DNA of 64,000 bases from NCBI GenBank assembly GCA_022749755.1, contig CM040448.1:8182481-8246480 (forward strand), in the 5' to 3' direction. Numbering within the stretch: the stretch's first letter is position 1; each line of letters opens with the position of its first letter. Shown here one piece after another: positions 1-10,094 of this stretch. The notes beneath the pieces are model-generated. The model was not told where the DNA came from. It made no database searches and saw only the letters and a list, made by a program, of their open reading frames with translations. Position numbers and translations under genes: made by a program. The stretch is from Azadirachta indica. Its lineage: Eukaryota > Streptophyta > Magnoliopsida > Sapindales > Meliaceae.

Positions 1-247
1 TATGGAGGTGTACTATTTGGAGCTGCTGTCAAGGAGAGGTTTGTTTCCGTTTGGTTAATATGATATACTATTAATATTGAATAGGATTGAACTGGAAACA
101 TTCTTAAATTTAATGCGGTTTATCTTTTTCTTGATAGCTTACTGATTTAAGTTCTTTGAAACTAAATGTTACTGTAGGATCATTCGGGCCTTCCTAGTGG
201 AAAAGCACAAGATTGTCGACGAAGTGCTGAAGATTCAGAAGGCCTAA
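1..247 (+). CDS. RPL34: 60S ribosomal protein eL34, C-terminal exons (partial)
   Basis: This is the 3' end of a cytosolic large-subunit ribosomal protein gene; the 5' part lies before the window. Exon 1-38 encodes YGGVLFGAAVKE plus two bases of an Arg codon. A GT...AG intron follows (39-177), and exon 178-247 encodes IIRAFLVEKHKIVDEVLKIQ, then KA and a stop. The phase is kept across the junction (AG|G = Arg), and YGG..(K/R)ER.(I)RAFL.E..KIV..VLK is the eL34 C-terminal signature. The stop TAA at 245-247 comes about eight codons before a second in-frame TAA (269-271). The codons between read EKQPSRG, which resembles the usual Lys-rich plant eL34 tail. So either this copy ends early, in a poorly conserved tail, or it is a decaying paralogue. 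VEKHKIVDE also differs from the commoner VEEQKIVKK. Identity is fairly sure; function is not. Confidence 0.75.
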
Positions 248-1514
248 GAAAAGCAGCCGTCAAGGGGTTAAACTGAACTGACAACTTTATTTTCAGCTTT
301 AGTTTCTTTATGAAATTTTAATGTACATGACTTATTATGTACGTTTAAACATCAATGAGCATTTGGTTTTTGGATGGAAGTTTCTTTACCCATTTGATGA
401 TGGGAATTCTAAATTTTGTGTTGTGGTTAGGTGGTAAGCCAGCTAGACTATATGCAACCATTGCTTTAAACAACTTGCCCGTTAAAACTGTTCTAGAAAC
501 TTGGATGAATTTGTTATGATCTTGTGAAATTATTCATGTGTTAACACTGAATTCTCAAATTAGAGTTAGTTACTCCCAACTTGCTATTGAAATTGATCAG
601 CTACATCGAAACTTATGAAATCATTACCAGATATAATTAGCTGGTTGCCTTTGCAAGTTGCATTGACAGCTAGAAATGAAGAGCACGAGAAAATGATATT
701 AACCAAGGGTGATTCTGGTCCTTTGGGCTAGTTCATGCAAGTGATGGGGAAATTATAAATTGTGGATCCAAAAAGAACATTGGATAAGACATGCATGGGC
801 ATAAGCACATTGGATAAGACATACAAAGGAAAATCAAAAGCAATTATAACATCAGAGCAATAGCAAAAACTGCAAAACAGCAACCTCCCAGCAGCAGCAA
901 CAAACAGCATTAGCAAAACGGCAGTAGGAATCAAGCAGAAACAGCAACAAAACAGCTGGGAGCAAGCTGCTGTTTTCTTTGCTGCAAAACGGCAAAAACA
1001 GAGCAGCAAACAGCAGTAACTATAACATCAGAGAAGCAACAACATCTGCTTAAGAAACTCAACTTTGGTTGGATCCATCAAGGCATTACATCAAAGGCAG
1101 CAGACCTCCAACTCAAACAGGATAGCACCAAAGAAACATCAGCAGTAAGCAAAAAATAGCATCAGCAGCGACTCTCTCATAGATCCATATCCTGATATAC
1201 ATTAAAGTTGTTCAATTACAGCAATTAAAAGAGAGTGGGATGCAAAAGAATATGCAGGAACACATACAATTTTATATAACACACACACACACACACACAT
1301 ATATATAGCAAGCTTCATCAGATTACACATACACGAAAATGTTTTACAACACTACAGCTTACTTCGCTACACACTACTTAAATTATTATATCTAAGTTGT
1401 TCCACAAGATTACTCAGAAAGATATAAACATCAATTGTCATGCTGCCTTTTACGAAGTGGTGCTCTCTTCTAATTGCAACAGTTCTAGCATTCACCACTT
1501 TCTCAGATGCAACA
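248..1514. other. Intergenic DNA with CAG/CAA-rich stretch
   Basis: No gene is recognised. The first part is presumably eL34 3' UTR and downstream DNA. From about 830 to 1160 the plus strand is rich in CAGCAA and AGCAGC units, which gives spurious open frames. The 16-mer ACATTGGATAAGACAT occurs twice, near 778 and 807. Confidence 0.5.
1279..1307. repeat. (AC)n(AT)n microsatellite
   Basis: About ten AC units run directly into a short AT run. Confidence 0.9.
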
Positions 1515-1874
1515 TATTAGAAAGAGTGGGCTCACAGCCCAAGCCCATCACAAATATGAAAGAAGCTCAAGTGAATGTGTAACTTACAATTTACCCTTGA
1601 CAGGTAGCCAACCTACAGAAGAAGACAAAGGAGGAAGTTGCAGAATGCTCAGAAAACAGTCTGCAGACAAAGCAATCTATGGCGAAGATTGTACCATATT
1701 TTTGTAACAATTCATATTTCCCTTTACAGGCTGTAATTTTATTAACCTGGAGAACGCTCTTTTGTATATATAAAATGAATGTAAACTGTACCTATAATAT
1801 ATACATGAGAAATTACAAAGGCAGCAATTACGCTGTCCAAAATCCTATTCTAGCATCTCTTCTCATTTCCTAAT
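1515..1874 (+). repeat. 5' LTR of the copia element
   Basis: This is 360 bp, starting TATTAGAAAGAGTG and ending TTTCCTAAT just before the primer site. It matches the 3' LTR with many substitutions. It lacks about 33 bp near 1660-1670 that the 3' LTR retains near 5910-5960. A TATATATAAAATGAATG stretch near 1765 probably belongs to the LTR promoter. Confidence 0.92.
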
Positions 1875-1886
1875 TGGTATCAGAGC
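1875..1886 (+). other. Primer-binding site (initiator Met-tRNA)
   Basis: TGGTATCAGAGC directly follows the 5' LTR. This is the usual plant retrotransposon primer site, complementary to the 3' end of tRNA-Met. Confidence 0.93.
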
Positions 1887-1893
1887 CACAACA

Positions 1894-2822
1894 ATGGCTG
1901 AAAGTAGCAACAACAGCATCATATCACCAAACACTACTGCTATGACCCTGTCAAACTCACCTTTTGTGTTCACAGCCCCCATTAAGCACACTAGCACAAA
2001 CTACCTTCTTCAGAGAAAAGTTTTGCCCAGCATCAAGGCCAATAACCTTGAAAGTTTTATTAATGGAACCAAAGAAATTCCAAGAAGAGTGGATGTGACA
2101 GTTGATGATGTGTAGAGTGTCATTACAACTCCAAGCCCAGAATATCAGATCTAAAAAAGGCAGCATCAATCTTTAATGGGCTGATTATTGTCATCAATTA
2201 CTGAAGGAGCCTTAAGCTCAGTCATGGAATGCAAAACTTCTTATGAAGTTTGGACTGCTCTGGAGAAGCTGTCCACAGCACAAACCATAGCAAGAGTGAT
2301 GCAGCACAGAGGGCAGACTCAGAACACAGAAAAGGAAGGAATGAGTGTGAGTGACTACTACATCAAACTGAAGGGGTTGGTAGAAGGGTCGAGATCCGCT
2401 GGCAAACAAGTCAGTGATGATGAGTTGGTCGTTTTCTTTATAAAGGACTAGGACCAGAATATGATACTATTGATGTGAACATCACCTCAAGGGCAGAAAA
2501 ACTCCCTTTGCCGGATGTATATTCAATGCTACTCAGTCATGAGAGTGGGATTGAGAGAACGCATCAACAGGAAGCACAAACTTGCAACAAGGCTTTTCAG
2601 CAAAAGCAGACTACAACACTTAGAGAAGGAACCGGGATGCAATTGCAAGAAATAACAACCAGAATCAATTTGGAGGAATTTTTCAAGGCAAAGGAAGAGG
2701 CAAAACAGATGAAGAAAGACACAAACCTACCTGCCAGATATGCTTCAAGGCAGGACATGATGCTGCCAAGTGTTGGCATTGTTTTGACAAGAAATTCACT
2801 CCAAAGTGTAAGCCAAATCTGA
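1894..2822 (+). pseudogene. copia gag remnant
   Basis: Gag is the capsid-like structural protein. An ATG at 1894, right after the primer site, opens MAESSNNSI..., which stops at 2113. The capsid part resumes at 2188 (SSITEGALSSVMECKTSYEV) in the same phase and later shifts frame. A CCHC zinc knuckle (CQICFKAGHDAAKC) is readable at 2732-2773, in a different phase from the neighbouring open stretches. At least two stops or frame changes interrupt it, so no full Gag can be made. Confidence 0.85.
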
Positions 2823-2834
2823 AGAGAGCTTACA

Positions 2835-4370
2835 TTGCCATCCCTGAGAGCACAACATATCCGGCATGGTACCTGGACAGTGGAGCAACAAATCATGTCA
2901 CAAACAAACAACCTGGGAAACTTGAACACAAATGCAGAATACAATGGTAATGAAAAGCTTGCTGTAGGTAATGGAAACAAACTCCCCAATTCACATATTG
3001 GATATTCCTCTTTACCAACACTTCACCCACAAACCATTAAACACCTAGCACTCAAAGATATTCTGCTTGTACCACAAATCACCAAAAATCGTATCAGTGT
3101 TTGTAAATTGCTTCATGATAATGCTATAGTTATTGTGTTTGACAAAAACTTATGTGTGGTTAAAGACAAAAAGCAGGGAAAAGTTCTGCTGCAAGGAGTG
3201 GCTAAAGAAGGACTATTTCAAATGCTGTGTGGACCTTCCGGTCATGTCACATCCTCAATTTCAGCCTTCACTACTAAGTCAAATGAGTCAGCATACATGC
3301 TATTGAGTCCTGTCAATAAACCAAAGTCCGTGTTGTCTTTGTCTTTAGATGTTTCAAGTGTTAATGAAAGTCCAAGTGTGTCAAATGATAGTGATGTATG
3401 GCATAGACAGTTAGTGCATCCGCATTACTTAGCTCTCAAAAACAGTTTATTAGGTTGTAATCTTCCCAACATTAATATCAAGTATCTCTTTCTGCAATGC
3501 CTGCCAACTTGGGAAGATGCATAAACTTACCCTTAAAAGCTCTGAAATGAGGTCCACAAAACCTCTGGAGATCATACATCATGATCTCTGGGGTCAGCAC
3601 CAATACCGTCCCACGAAGGCCACAAATACTACATTGCATTGATAAAACCAGCTTCACATGGATTTATCCCCTGACCAGTAAGTCAGAAGCCCTAAACACA
3701 TTCAAGGTGTTCAAGAAACAAATTGAAAACAGCCTGGACAAGAAAATCAAGCATTTTCGGCGCAATATGGGTGTAGAGTTTAGAGTTTTTGAATCTTTCC
3801 TAGAACAAGAGGGAATCATAATCAGATATGTTGGTCGTTACATTCATCACCAAAATGGGAAAGTTGAGAGAAAACACCGACATATAGTAGAGACAGGTTT
3901 GACACTTTAGCACAAGCAAGTATGCCTCTTAAGTTTTGGTGGGAAGCATTCAGCACAGCATACAATCAACAGGTTATCCACACCCATTTTAGGAAACTTC
4001 TCTCCATTTGAAGCTCTATTCTACACCAACCCTGATGACTCCTTAATTAAAACGTTTTGATGTCAATGTTACCCTTTTCTTAGACTGCGCAATGCACACA
4101 AATTTGGTTATCATGGTACAAAATATGTGTTGTTGGGTTTAAGTGCATTTAATAAAGGTTACTTGTGTATGAGTCATACTGGTAGGGTTTACATTGCTAG
4201 TCGTGTTAATTTCAGTGAGAACTCCTTTCTATTTCAAAATGATGCTAGATTCAAGGATGGTCATGCACAACACAGCAAAGATACATCAGACCACTTCAAT
4301 CAGTTCTACACAGTGTCAGCTTATACTCAGGTACATACAATTGTCAAAACACAGTTAACGAAATAGTACC
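2835..4370 (+). pseudogene. copia protease, GAG-pre-integrase and integrase remnant
   Basis: The aspartic protease motif WYLDSGATNHVT lies at 2867-2902 (catalytic Asp at 2876-2878). The GAG-pre-integrase motif WHRQLVHPHYLALKNSLLG follows near 3400. The integrase core (about 3580-3910) contains HCIDKTSFTWIYPL, then a stretch where the usual TDGGGEF reads RNMGVEF, then the strongly conserved QNGKVERKHRHIVETGLTL. The second catalytic Asp is therefore Asn (3764-3766). A stop at 3908-3910 and frame changes near 4020-4080 break the rest. Family assignment is firm; the product is dead. Confidence 0.88.
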
Positions 4371-4594
4371 TGCTTTGGATCCTGAAGCGGCAGAATACCC
4401 CTACCAAAATCCTGTCAATAACAACACTACATCAGATCCACAACATTCAAATTCAAACATAAACACACAGCCCTCAAACACTGAAAAACACAGATCAGAA
4501 AACCAGAAATACCTACAGTGCAGCAACCTTCCAGGCTTCTTCCAACTCATCCTATGATAACTAGAGCCAATGCAGAAATCTTCAAGCCCAAGGT

Positions 4595-5674
4595 TTGATG
4601 AGCACTCTCTTAGAACCTGCAGCAATAAATACACCAGAGGACGTTAAAAAAACATTGTCAGACCCAAGGTGGAAGCAAGCAATGAAAGAAGAATTTGATG
4701 CCCTTGTTAAAAACAAGACCTGGTCTCTAGTACCATTCACCTCAGATATAAGACCTGTAAGAAACGAAAAAGTTTACAAGGTGAAACAAAAATCATATGG
4801 ATCAGTTTCAAGATTTAAGGCCAGGTTAGTTGCGAAAGGTTTTCATCAAACACTAGGAGTCGATTATAATGAAACCTACAGTCCAGCTATCATAGCCTCA
4901 ATAATTAGGGTGGTCCTAAGCTTGGCAGTGATTAATAGTTGGGAATTGAGACAAGTAGATGTCAATAATACATTCCTAATGGTGATCTAATAAAGACTGT
5001 GCACATGGGGCGACCTGAAGGCTTCATTGATGCAGAAAAACCAAACCATGTATGCAAATTACATAAAGCACATAACACTGGAGAAATCCTTTCTAAAATA
5101 GAAGGTGAGCCTTTCAAAGATGGAACACTTTATCAGAGTGTTATAGGTGCATTTCAATATATTACCTTAACAAGGCCAGAACTTTCATTTGCTGTCAACA
5201 AGTTAAGTCAATACATGTCGAATACATTGAAACCACATTGGCTAGCATGCAAGTGGGTTATGAGATACATCAAAGAGATTTCCCATTATGGGCTAGAGTT
5301 CAAAGATGATAGAAGATCAGTCAGCGAATATTATATATCTGGGAAACAATTTAGTGTCTTGGAGCTCAAAGAAACAGCACGTAATTGCGAGATCTATTGT
5401 AGAATACTGATCCATGGCTCATACATGTGCACAAATTACCAGGATAACCTCACTCTTGAGTGAACTGAACTTGAAACCCTATTAAGTGCCTCTATTTTGG
5501 ACTGACAGCAAGAATGCAGCTGCAATGGCTGCTAATCCTGTATACCATGCTCAAATGAAGCACATCAAAATTGACCTTCATTTTGTCGGAGAGAAAGGTT
5601 CAGCTGGTGAGATTGAGATCTTGTTCCAAGTGAAGAGCAAACAGCTGACATCTTCACTAAAGCTTTGTCCGTAG
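4595..5674 (+). pseudogene. copia reverse transcriptase and RNase H remnant
   Basis: WKQAMKEEFDALVKNKTWSLVP and RFKARLVAKGFHQTLGVDYNET mark the copia reverse transcriptase (RVT_2). The first catalytic Asp is present in QVDVNNTFL (Asp at 4958-4960). After VCKLHKA near 5065 the sequence jumps to KIEGEPFKDGTLYQSVIGAFQY, so the middle of the domain, including YVDD, is absent. RNase H follows: FWTDSKNAAAMAANP and HIKIDLHFVGEK at 5490-5600, then a degraded ADIFTKAL-like end. Stops at 4988, 5461 and 5672 add to the decay. Confidence 0.88.
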
Positions 5675-5760
5675 AGAAATTTGCAAAGTTCAAAAGCAAG
5701 GTTGCATTGTTTGTCCAGCACTAGAAGCAACCTTTCAGTGTTTGACCAGCACTTGAGCTT

Positions 5761-5769
5761 GAGGGAGGA
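5761..5769 (+). other. Polypurine tract
   Basis: GAGGGAGGA lies immediately before the 3' LTR, where plus-strand DNA synthesis would be primed. Confidence 0.85.
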
Positions 5770-6165
5770 TATTGGAAAGAGTGCGCTCATAGCCCAAGCC
5801 TATCACGAATATGAAAGAAGCCTAAGTGAATGTGCAGCCTACAATTTACCCTTGAAAGGTAGCCACCCTACAGAAGAAGACAAAGGCGGAAGTTGCAGAA
5901 TCCTCAGAAAATAGTCACCCTCCAGACAAAGCAATTATCAATTGGATGACAGTGCAACAGTGCTCTATGGCAAAGATTGTGCCGTATTTTTTTAACAATT
6001 GATATTTCCTTTTACTGGCTGTAAATTTATTAACTTGGAGAATACTCTATTGTATATATAAAATGAATGTAAACTGTAACTTTAACATATATGAGAAAAT
6101 ACAGAGCAAACAAAGCAATTAAGCTGTCCAAAATCCTATTCTAGCATCTCTTCTCATTTCCTACT
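5770..6165 (+). repeat. 3' LTR of the copia element
   Basis: This is 396 bp, TATTGGAAAGAGTG...TTTCCTACT, followed directly by the CAACA target duplication. It keeps about 33 bp (ending near CAACAGTGCTCTATGG) that the 5' LTR lost. Confidence 0.92.
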
Positions 6166-6223
6166 CAACACACATACTTCCTGCCTGCTCCCAAATATCT
6201 GAAAGTTTATGTAAACAATTATC

Positions 6224-6225
<2 letters not shown>

Positions 6226-6259
<34 letters not shown>
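6226..6259. repeat. (AT)n microsatellite
   Basis: An uninterrupted TA run of about 16 units. Confidence 0.95.
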
Positions 6260-6262
<3 letters not shown>

Positions 6263-6326
6263 AGGATAGTGAGATTAGAGATTAGGAAAGATAAAAATAC
6301 ATCAACTGTTGAAGTTGAATTCTGGC

Positions 6327-6810
6327 CTATTCCAATGTTATCTTTGCTGCACAGTGCTCCTCTTCCCTCTGCTTATGAAATTTCAAAGCTTCTTCAGCTT
6401 CTTGCATGCTTCTCTTGGATTCCAACATATCTCTAGAGATCACGTCCACATGATTCTTGAGATTGGAAGCCTCACAACATGACAACTGGTTCCCAATTTG
6501 AGAAAGCATCCCCCTGATACATGAAGCCTCTTCATAAAGTGATCAGAGGTGCTTACTGGAAGCCATAAAATCCGAGACAGACTTTTCATGGACCTTGGAA
6601 ATATCTCAAATCAAACCTTTTTTGTTCATTGTGTAACTCAATAAGTTTTTCCACGGAATGCTCATTACCAAAGGACTGCTCAATTGCATCAAATTTTAAG
6701 GCAGAGCCAACAAATTCATTCAGACGCCCATTAACTGGGTTATTTCAATTGATATACCATTTAAAACAGAAAACACTTCACTGGCTGCCCTTAGTCATGC
6801 AGTGGAGATC
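6327..6810 (-). pseudogene. Coiled-coil protein gene fragment
   Basis: Read on the minus strand from about 6810, the sequence gives SEVFSVLNGISIEITQL, then after a frame change EFVGSALKFDAIEQSFGNEHS and VEKLIELHNEQKRFDLRYF. After another change it gives VHEKSVSDFMASSKHL, a stop, and YEEASCIRGMLSQIG. It ends with a 60-residue open stretch (6509-6327) rich in Glu, Lys and Gln (DMLESKRSMQEAEEALKFHK). The heptad-like pattern points to a coiled coil. At least two stops and two frame changes show a dead exon copy. The parent could be a long cytoskeletal or kinesin-tail-like coiled-coil protein, but I do not recognise it with confidence. Confidence 0.5.
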
Positions 6811-6859
6811 ATGTGGGTCATTTGAGTTCAGAATTGTTAGAATGGAAATCAAAAGGTAA

Positions 6860-7680
6860 TTAAAGAAGAAGATGGCCTTCATTTTGGTTGCAATTCTGTG
6901 TGTGTGCATGCATGTGTATGTGCACATATTTTTATATATAATTCACCAGCTTATTGCTGTATGTTTTCATTTATATTTATGATAAATGATGGTCACAATG
7001 ATGATGAAGAAGAACTGGCAGTGTTTGTGAGATTTTACTTTTCTATTTATGTGTAGAAATATTAGCTAGCCCCCAATTGCAATATTTGCATGGTTTTTGG
7101 TGATGTTAATGATATCAAGATATGTTTACAATTGTGATGAATGCTTGTGATACCATATTTGACTACACTTTTTAAACTTAGCTATTTGTTATTAATTTTT
7201 GTTTCAAACGCCAATATGGAAATTTGAGATTTGTCATTAGCTGCATTTTATATTAGCAGAGACTTGTCTTTGAGTTGTTTTTTCCTTGTATCCAGAAATC
7301 AGTTAACTTTTTTGCCATTCCAAATTTCCATCATTGAAATCTCAATCAAATACCATACAGGCTTGGTTAAAAGTAAACCCTCGTCCAACAATTTTATTTT
7401 TTATGCTTTCTGGGCTCGGCCTTTGTTATTTTGATTTGTTCTTACACTAAAAATTATTACTATCCAGAAGAATGCATTATGTTTCTTCAATCAACCAAAC
7501 TTGAAGTTGGTCCTATATGCTCATTTCACTGAATGCAAATGGCAGGCAAATTATTATTTATATCAAGAAAGAACCAGAAACTTATATGATTGTATTAATT
7601 TCGCGACATGTTTCTTGAACAAATGACAGTTTAGATGTTCTGACATCAAACAAGAACTGATGATCAGCCTTAAGTTTGGT
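6860..7680. other. AT-rich intergenic DNA
   Basis: No gene, RNA or clear repeat is seen. A TG/CA-rich patch (near 6895-6930) is the only local structure. Confidence 0.5.
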
Positions 7681-8660
7681 CTTTGTGGATCGCTAGGTGC
7701 AATAATCATACAGAATTATACAAACTAGTAGCTAAAAGTGAATTATATAATAATGACCATGAACTATACACAATTAAAAATGATGATAAATTAAAAAAGA
7801 TCATGAATGCCCAGACTCGATTTCTTTGTCGAGCGTCGAGTCTGGGGATTTCTCAACCAATCAAATGCAAGGAAACCACTTCTAAATCCATCCCAAACAT
7901 TGATTTCAACATGTTCAAGTAAAAAATTCGCAAAAGAATTTGAAATTTACCATTCGTTCGCCGCCGATCCGAGAATTCCTGCACTACCGTTGATTCTGCC
8001 GTCGATTCTGACTCGTCGCCTACGCCGTCCATGACGGAAATCGATGCTCGTCGTCAGTTTGCAATTTCGGTGAATACGAGTTGTGAATTAGGGCCACGGT
8101 GAAAATGTGAAAATTTCCTAAATTTTTAGTGCCAGGGCTAACGGCTAGTTGAAGGACAAGTTTGTACAAACATAAATATTGCACTAGTTTGGCGCAAAAT
8201 TTATGAAGGGACTAATTTGATAAATTTACCTGATAACATGGCTATTTTAAAAAAATTTTCCAACATAAACTTTATTAATACCAGCTAGCGAGAACAAAAC
8301 AAATTATTAAACTTACGAGCATCAAGATTTCTTGTTCTTAAAAATAAAAAAAATTAAAAAAAAAACAACTAGAAAAAGAAAAAAAATTTCTGATAGATCA
8401 AGTTGTTTATATACATGGCAGATCCATGAACATTCCAAGTGAATCATGAATATAATAATTAGATAAGCTAGCTAGGGAAAGACAAGGGAATGAAGAGACA
8501 AAATTATATAAATGCACTCAAAGAGAGTTACGTTCAACCGAACAATACTGAAGCTTCAAACTACATGAAGAGACAGAAAACACACATAAGAGATTAGACA
8601 GTCTTATTTGTTTCGTGATGAACACGAGTATTATTATGTAGTGACTGTTCTTGGATGGAA
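7681..8660. other. Intergenic DNA with a CpG-rich pocket
   Basis: No gene is recognised. From about 7940 to 8110 the base composition changes sharply: CpG-rich (TTCGCCGCCGATCC, CGTCGATTCTGACTCGTCG) in otherwise AT-rich DNA. It looks like a 5' UTR or exon fragment, or a transposon end, but no frame can be assigned. The stretch 8160-8230 resembles generic plant repeat DNA. Confidence 0.4.
7810..7846. repeat. Perfect 11-bp inverted repeat
   Basis: CCCAGACTCGA (7810-7820) and TCGAGTCTGGG (7836-7846) are exact complements around a 15-nt loop. Confidence 0.8.
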
Positions 8661-8663
8661 TAT

Positions 8664-8694
8664 TATATATATATAGATATATATCTATCTATGT
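8664..8694. repeat. TATA/GATA simple repeat at the peptide gene 3' end
   Basis: A (TA)n run merges into TAGATATATATCTATCTA and abuts the stop codon of the minus-strand peptide gene. Confidence 0.8.
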
Positions 8695-8925
8695 AGGGGG
8701 GCAACGCCCGCTGTGAGCTCGTCCAGGAATGTAGGTACATGGAGAAGGACCAGCCGGTGGTACAAGGCCTCTTTTTTCTGGATTTGAGATGAAACTATCA
8801 TTACTGTTAGGCATCTCTTCATTTAAGGACCTGACTGCAGCAACATCAGATTCGGTGATAAGAAACAACACAAAACACAGCATCATCACTAGCAGAGTTA
8901 GAAATTTTCTGCTGATCAATGCCAT
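8689..8925 (-). CDS. CTNIP/SCREW-like secreted signalling peptide precursor
   Basis: This is an intact 78-residue precursor. Residues 1-30 form a signal peptide: basic MALISRK, a hydrophobic core (FLTLLVMMLCFVLFLI), then small residues near a likely cleavage site (VAA). A variable acidic/Asn/Ser middle is followed by a basic site KR (51-52) and a conserved-looking C-terminus, GLVPPAGPSPCTYIPGR. It holds two cysteines (63 and 75) that could form a disulfide. The CT(N/Y)IP core, two terminal cysteines and size fit the plant CTNIP/SCREW phytocytokines, which are apoplastic peptides sensed by the receptor kinase HSL3/NUT in defence and water-loss responses. That assignment is motif-based. A TATA box sits about 110 bp upstream of the start codon. 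No operon-like partner exists; the gene stands alone between repeats. Another small peptide family is possible but fits less well. Confidence 0.72.
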   Translation of the reverse strand: MALISRKFLTLLVMMLCFVLFLITESDVAAVRSLNEEMPNSNDSFISNPEKRGLVPPAGPSPCTYIPGRAHSGRCPPT

Positions 8926-9035
8926 TAAATATGGACGGATCAGTTGTTTGTAATTATTTCACTCAAATCTAATAGCAGCTTAGAGAAAGTAAGCTCGAAA
9001 GGAGATTGACATGTTCTCTCTTTCAGTTGCCTTAG

Positions 9036-9045
9036 CCTTTTTATA
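9036..9045 (-). promoter_or_regulatory. TATA box of the peptide gene
   Basis: TATAAAAAGG on the minus strand, about 110 bp before the start codon. Its spacing gives a 5' leader of roughly 80 bases. The match and distance are typical; no test is possible here. Confidence 0.6.
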
Positions 9046-9049
9046 GCCG

Positions 9050-10090
9050 CTGTAAGCAACATATCAATTGAAGAACATTATTTTTGAGTAAGTCATCAGA
9101 AATTTTTAAACCTACTAAAGATTAGTTAATTAGTGGCTTTGTGCTAGCTTTGTCATCAGAACACACTTTTTTTATTTTCAAGTTTTTTTTCTGACCATGT
9201 CTACGTAACTTCTGCTAATTATGGTTCTTTGCGTCATACTTGTTATTTTAATATATTATATTTGACTTTGAAAAGATAACTTAAACTTATGATACATCTA
9301 AAACCTTAATTTGACTAACGATAATGATTCCAAAGAATTTATTAGGTAATGCAAAATCAATACTAAAAAGTAGTCTTAACTTTTTAGCATTAATAATAAA
9401 CATTATCACCCATAGCCTCCTCATCCGGCGGTACGCATCACAAATAATGATTTATATAACAATAACGTAAAAAAATTTTTACAAAAACAAAATACAATCA
9501 ATAATATTATGAAAAGTTCTTTTGTTAAATTATGTATATTGATCATCTTATCTACTAAAGTGTGCAAATTCAATGAACATTATGTTTTGAAGCTGAAGAA
9601 AAATTAATTTCTCATGAAACTCTATTTTTTCAGGTTTGCAATCTTAAATATACTAATAATAATGTCAACTAGACATTAATTGAACATAAACAGAGTTATG
9701 TTATTGTCTAGAATAATCATACACAATAAATTATATGATCATTAATTTGAATAGTAAATTAAAGTAACAAAATTAAGTTAAATAATTCTATGCAAATATG
9801 AGAAAACTATATGGGTTGATCTAATAGTTCCTAATCCTCCTCATTTATTTGTGGCAGTAGATTTTTGAATTGGATTTCAAGTAATATTGTTAGGTGATAT
9901 TTAATGAAAAGTCTAATTAAATATTATGTACAATATGAAACAACGAAAACAAAATTAGTAAAACTCAACTGAAATAAGAGAAAATGAAAGAAAATTAATT
10001 AGAGAAAGAATTGCAGTAAATTTGAAAATTGAAATCATTATAAACAACTAGAAGTTCAATATGACTAAATATATACAATAAGAAAATATA
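9050..10090. other. AT-rich intergenic DNA
   Basis: Upstream of the peptide gene; it may hold regulatory sites, but I see no gene and no clear repeat. Confidence 0.5.
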
Positions 10091-10094
10091 CAGT

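Larger units (their letters stand above)
1515..6165 (+). mobile_element. Ty1/copia LTR retrotransposon, decayed
   Basis: The parts appear in order: 5' LTR (1515-1874), Met-tRNA primer site (1875-1886), gag, protease, integrase, reverse transcriptase, RNase H, polypurine tract (5761-5769) and 3' LTR (5770-6165). Integrase before reverse transcriptase is the Ty1/copia order. The 5-bp direct repeat CAACA flanks it exactly (1510-1514 and 6166-6170), so both ends are original and the insertion is complete. The LTR ends read TA...CT on the 3' copy instead of TG...CA. Coding is broken by many stops and frame changes, and the block of reverse transcriptase holding the YVDD active site is missing. It cannot move on its own. 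Confidence 0.93.

Noticed and set aside
728..1009. Open frame of 93 codons (-) over CAG/CAA-rich DNA
   Set aside because: Low-complexity Cys/Phe/Leu/Ala translation produced by simple repeats; no domain, signal or conserved pattern.
2597..2989. Open frame of 130 codons (-)
   Set aside because: Antisense shadow of the copia gag/protease region; the plus strand has the zinc knuckle and DSGAT motif.
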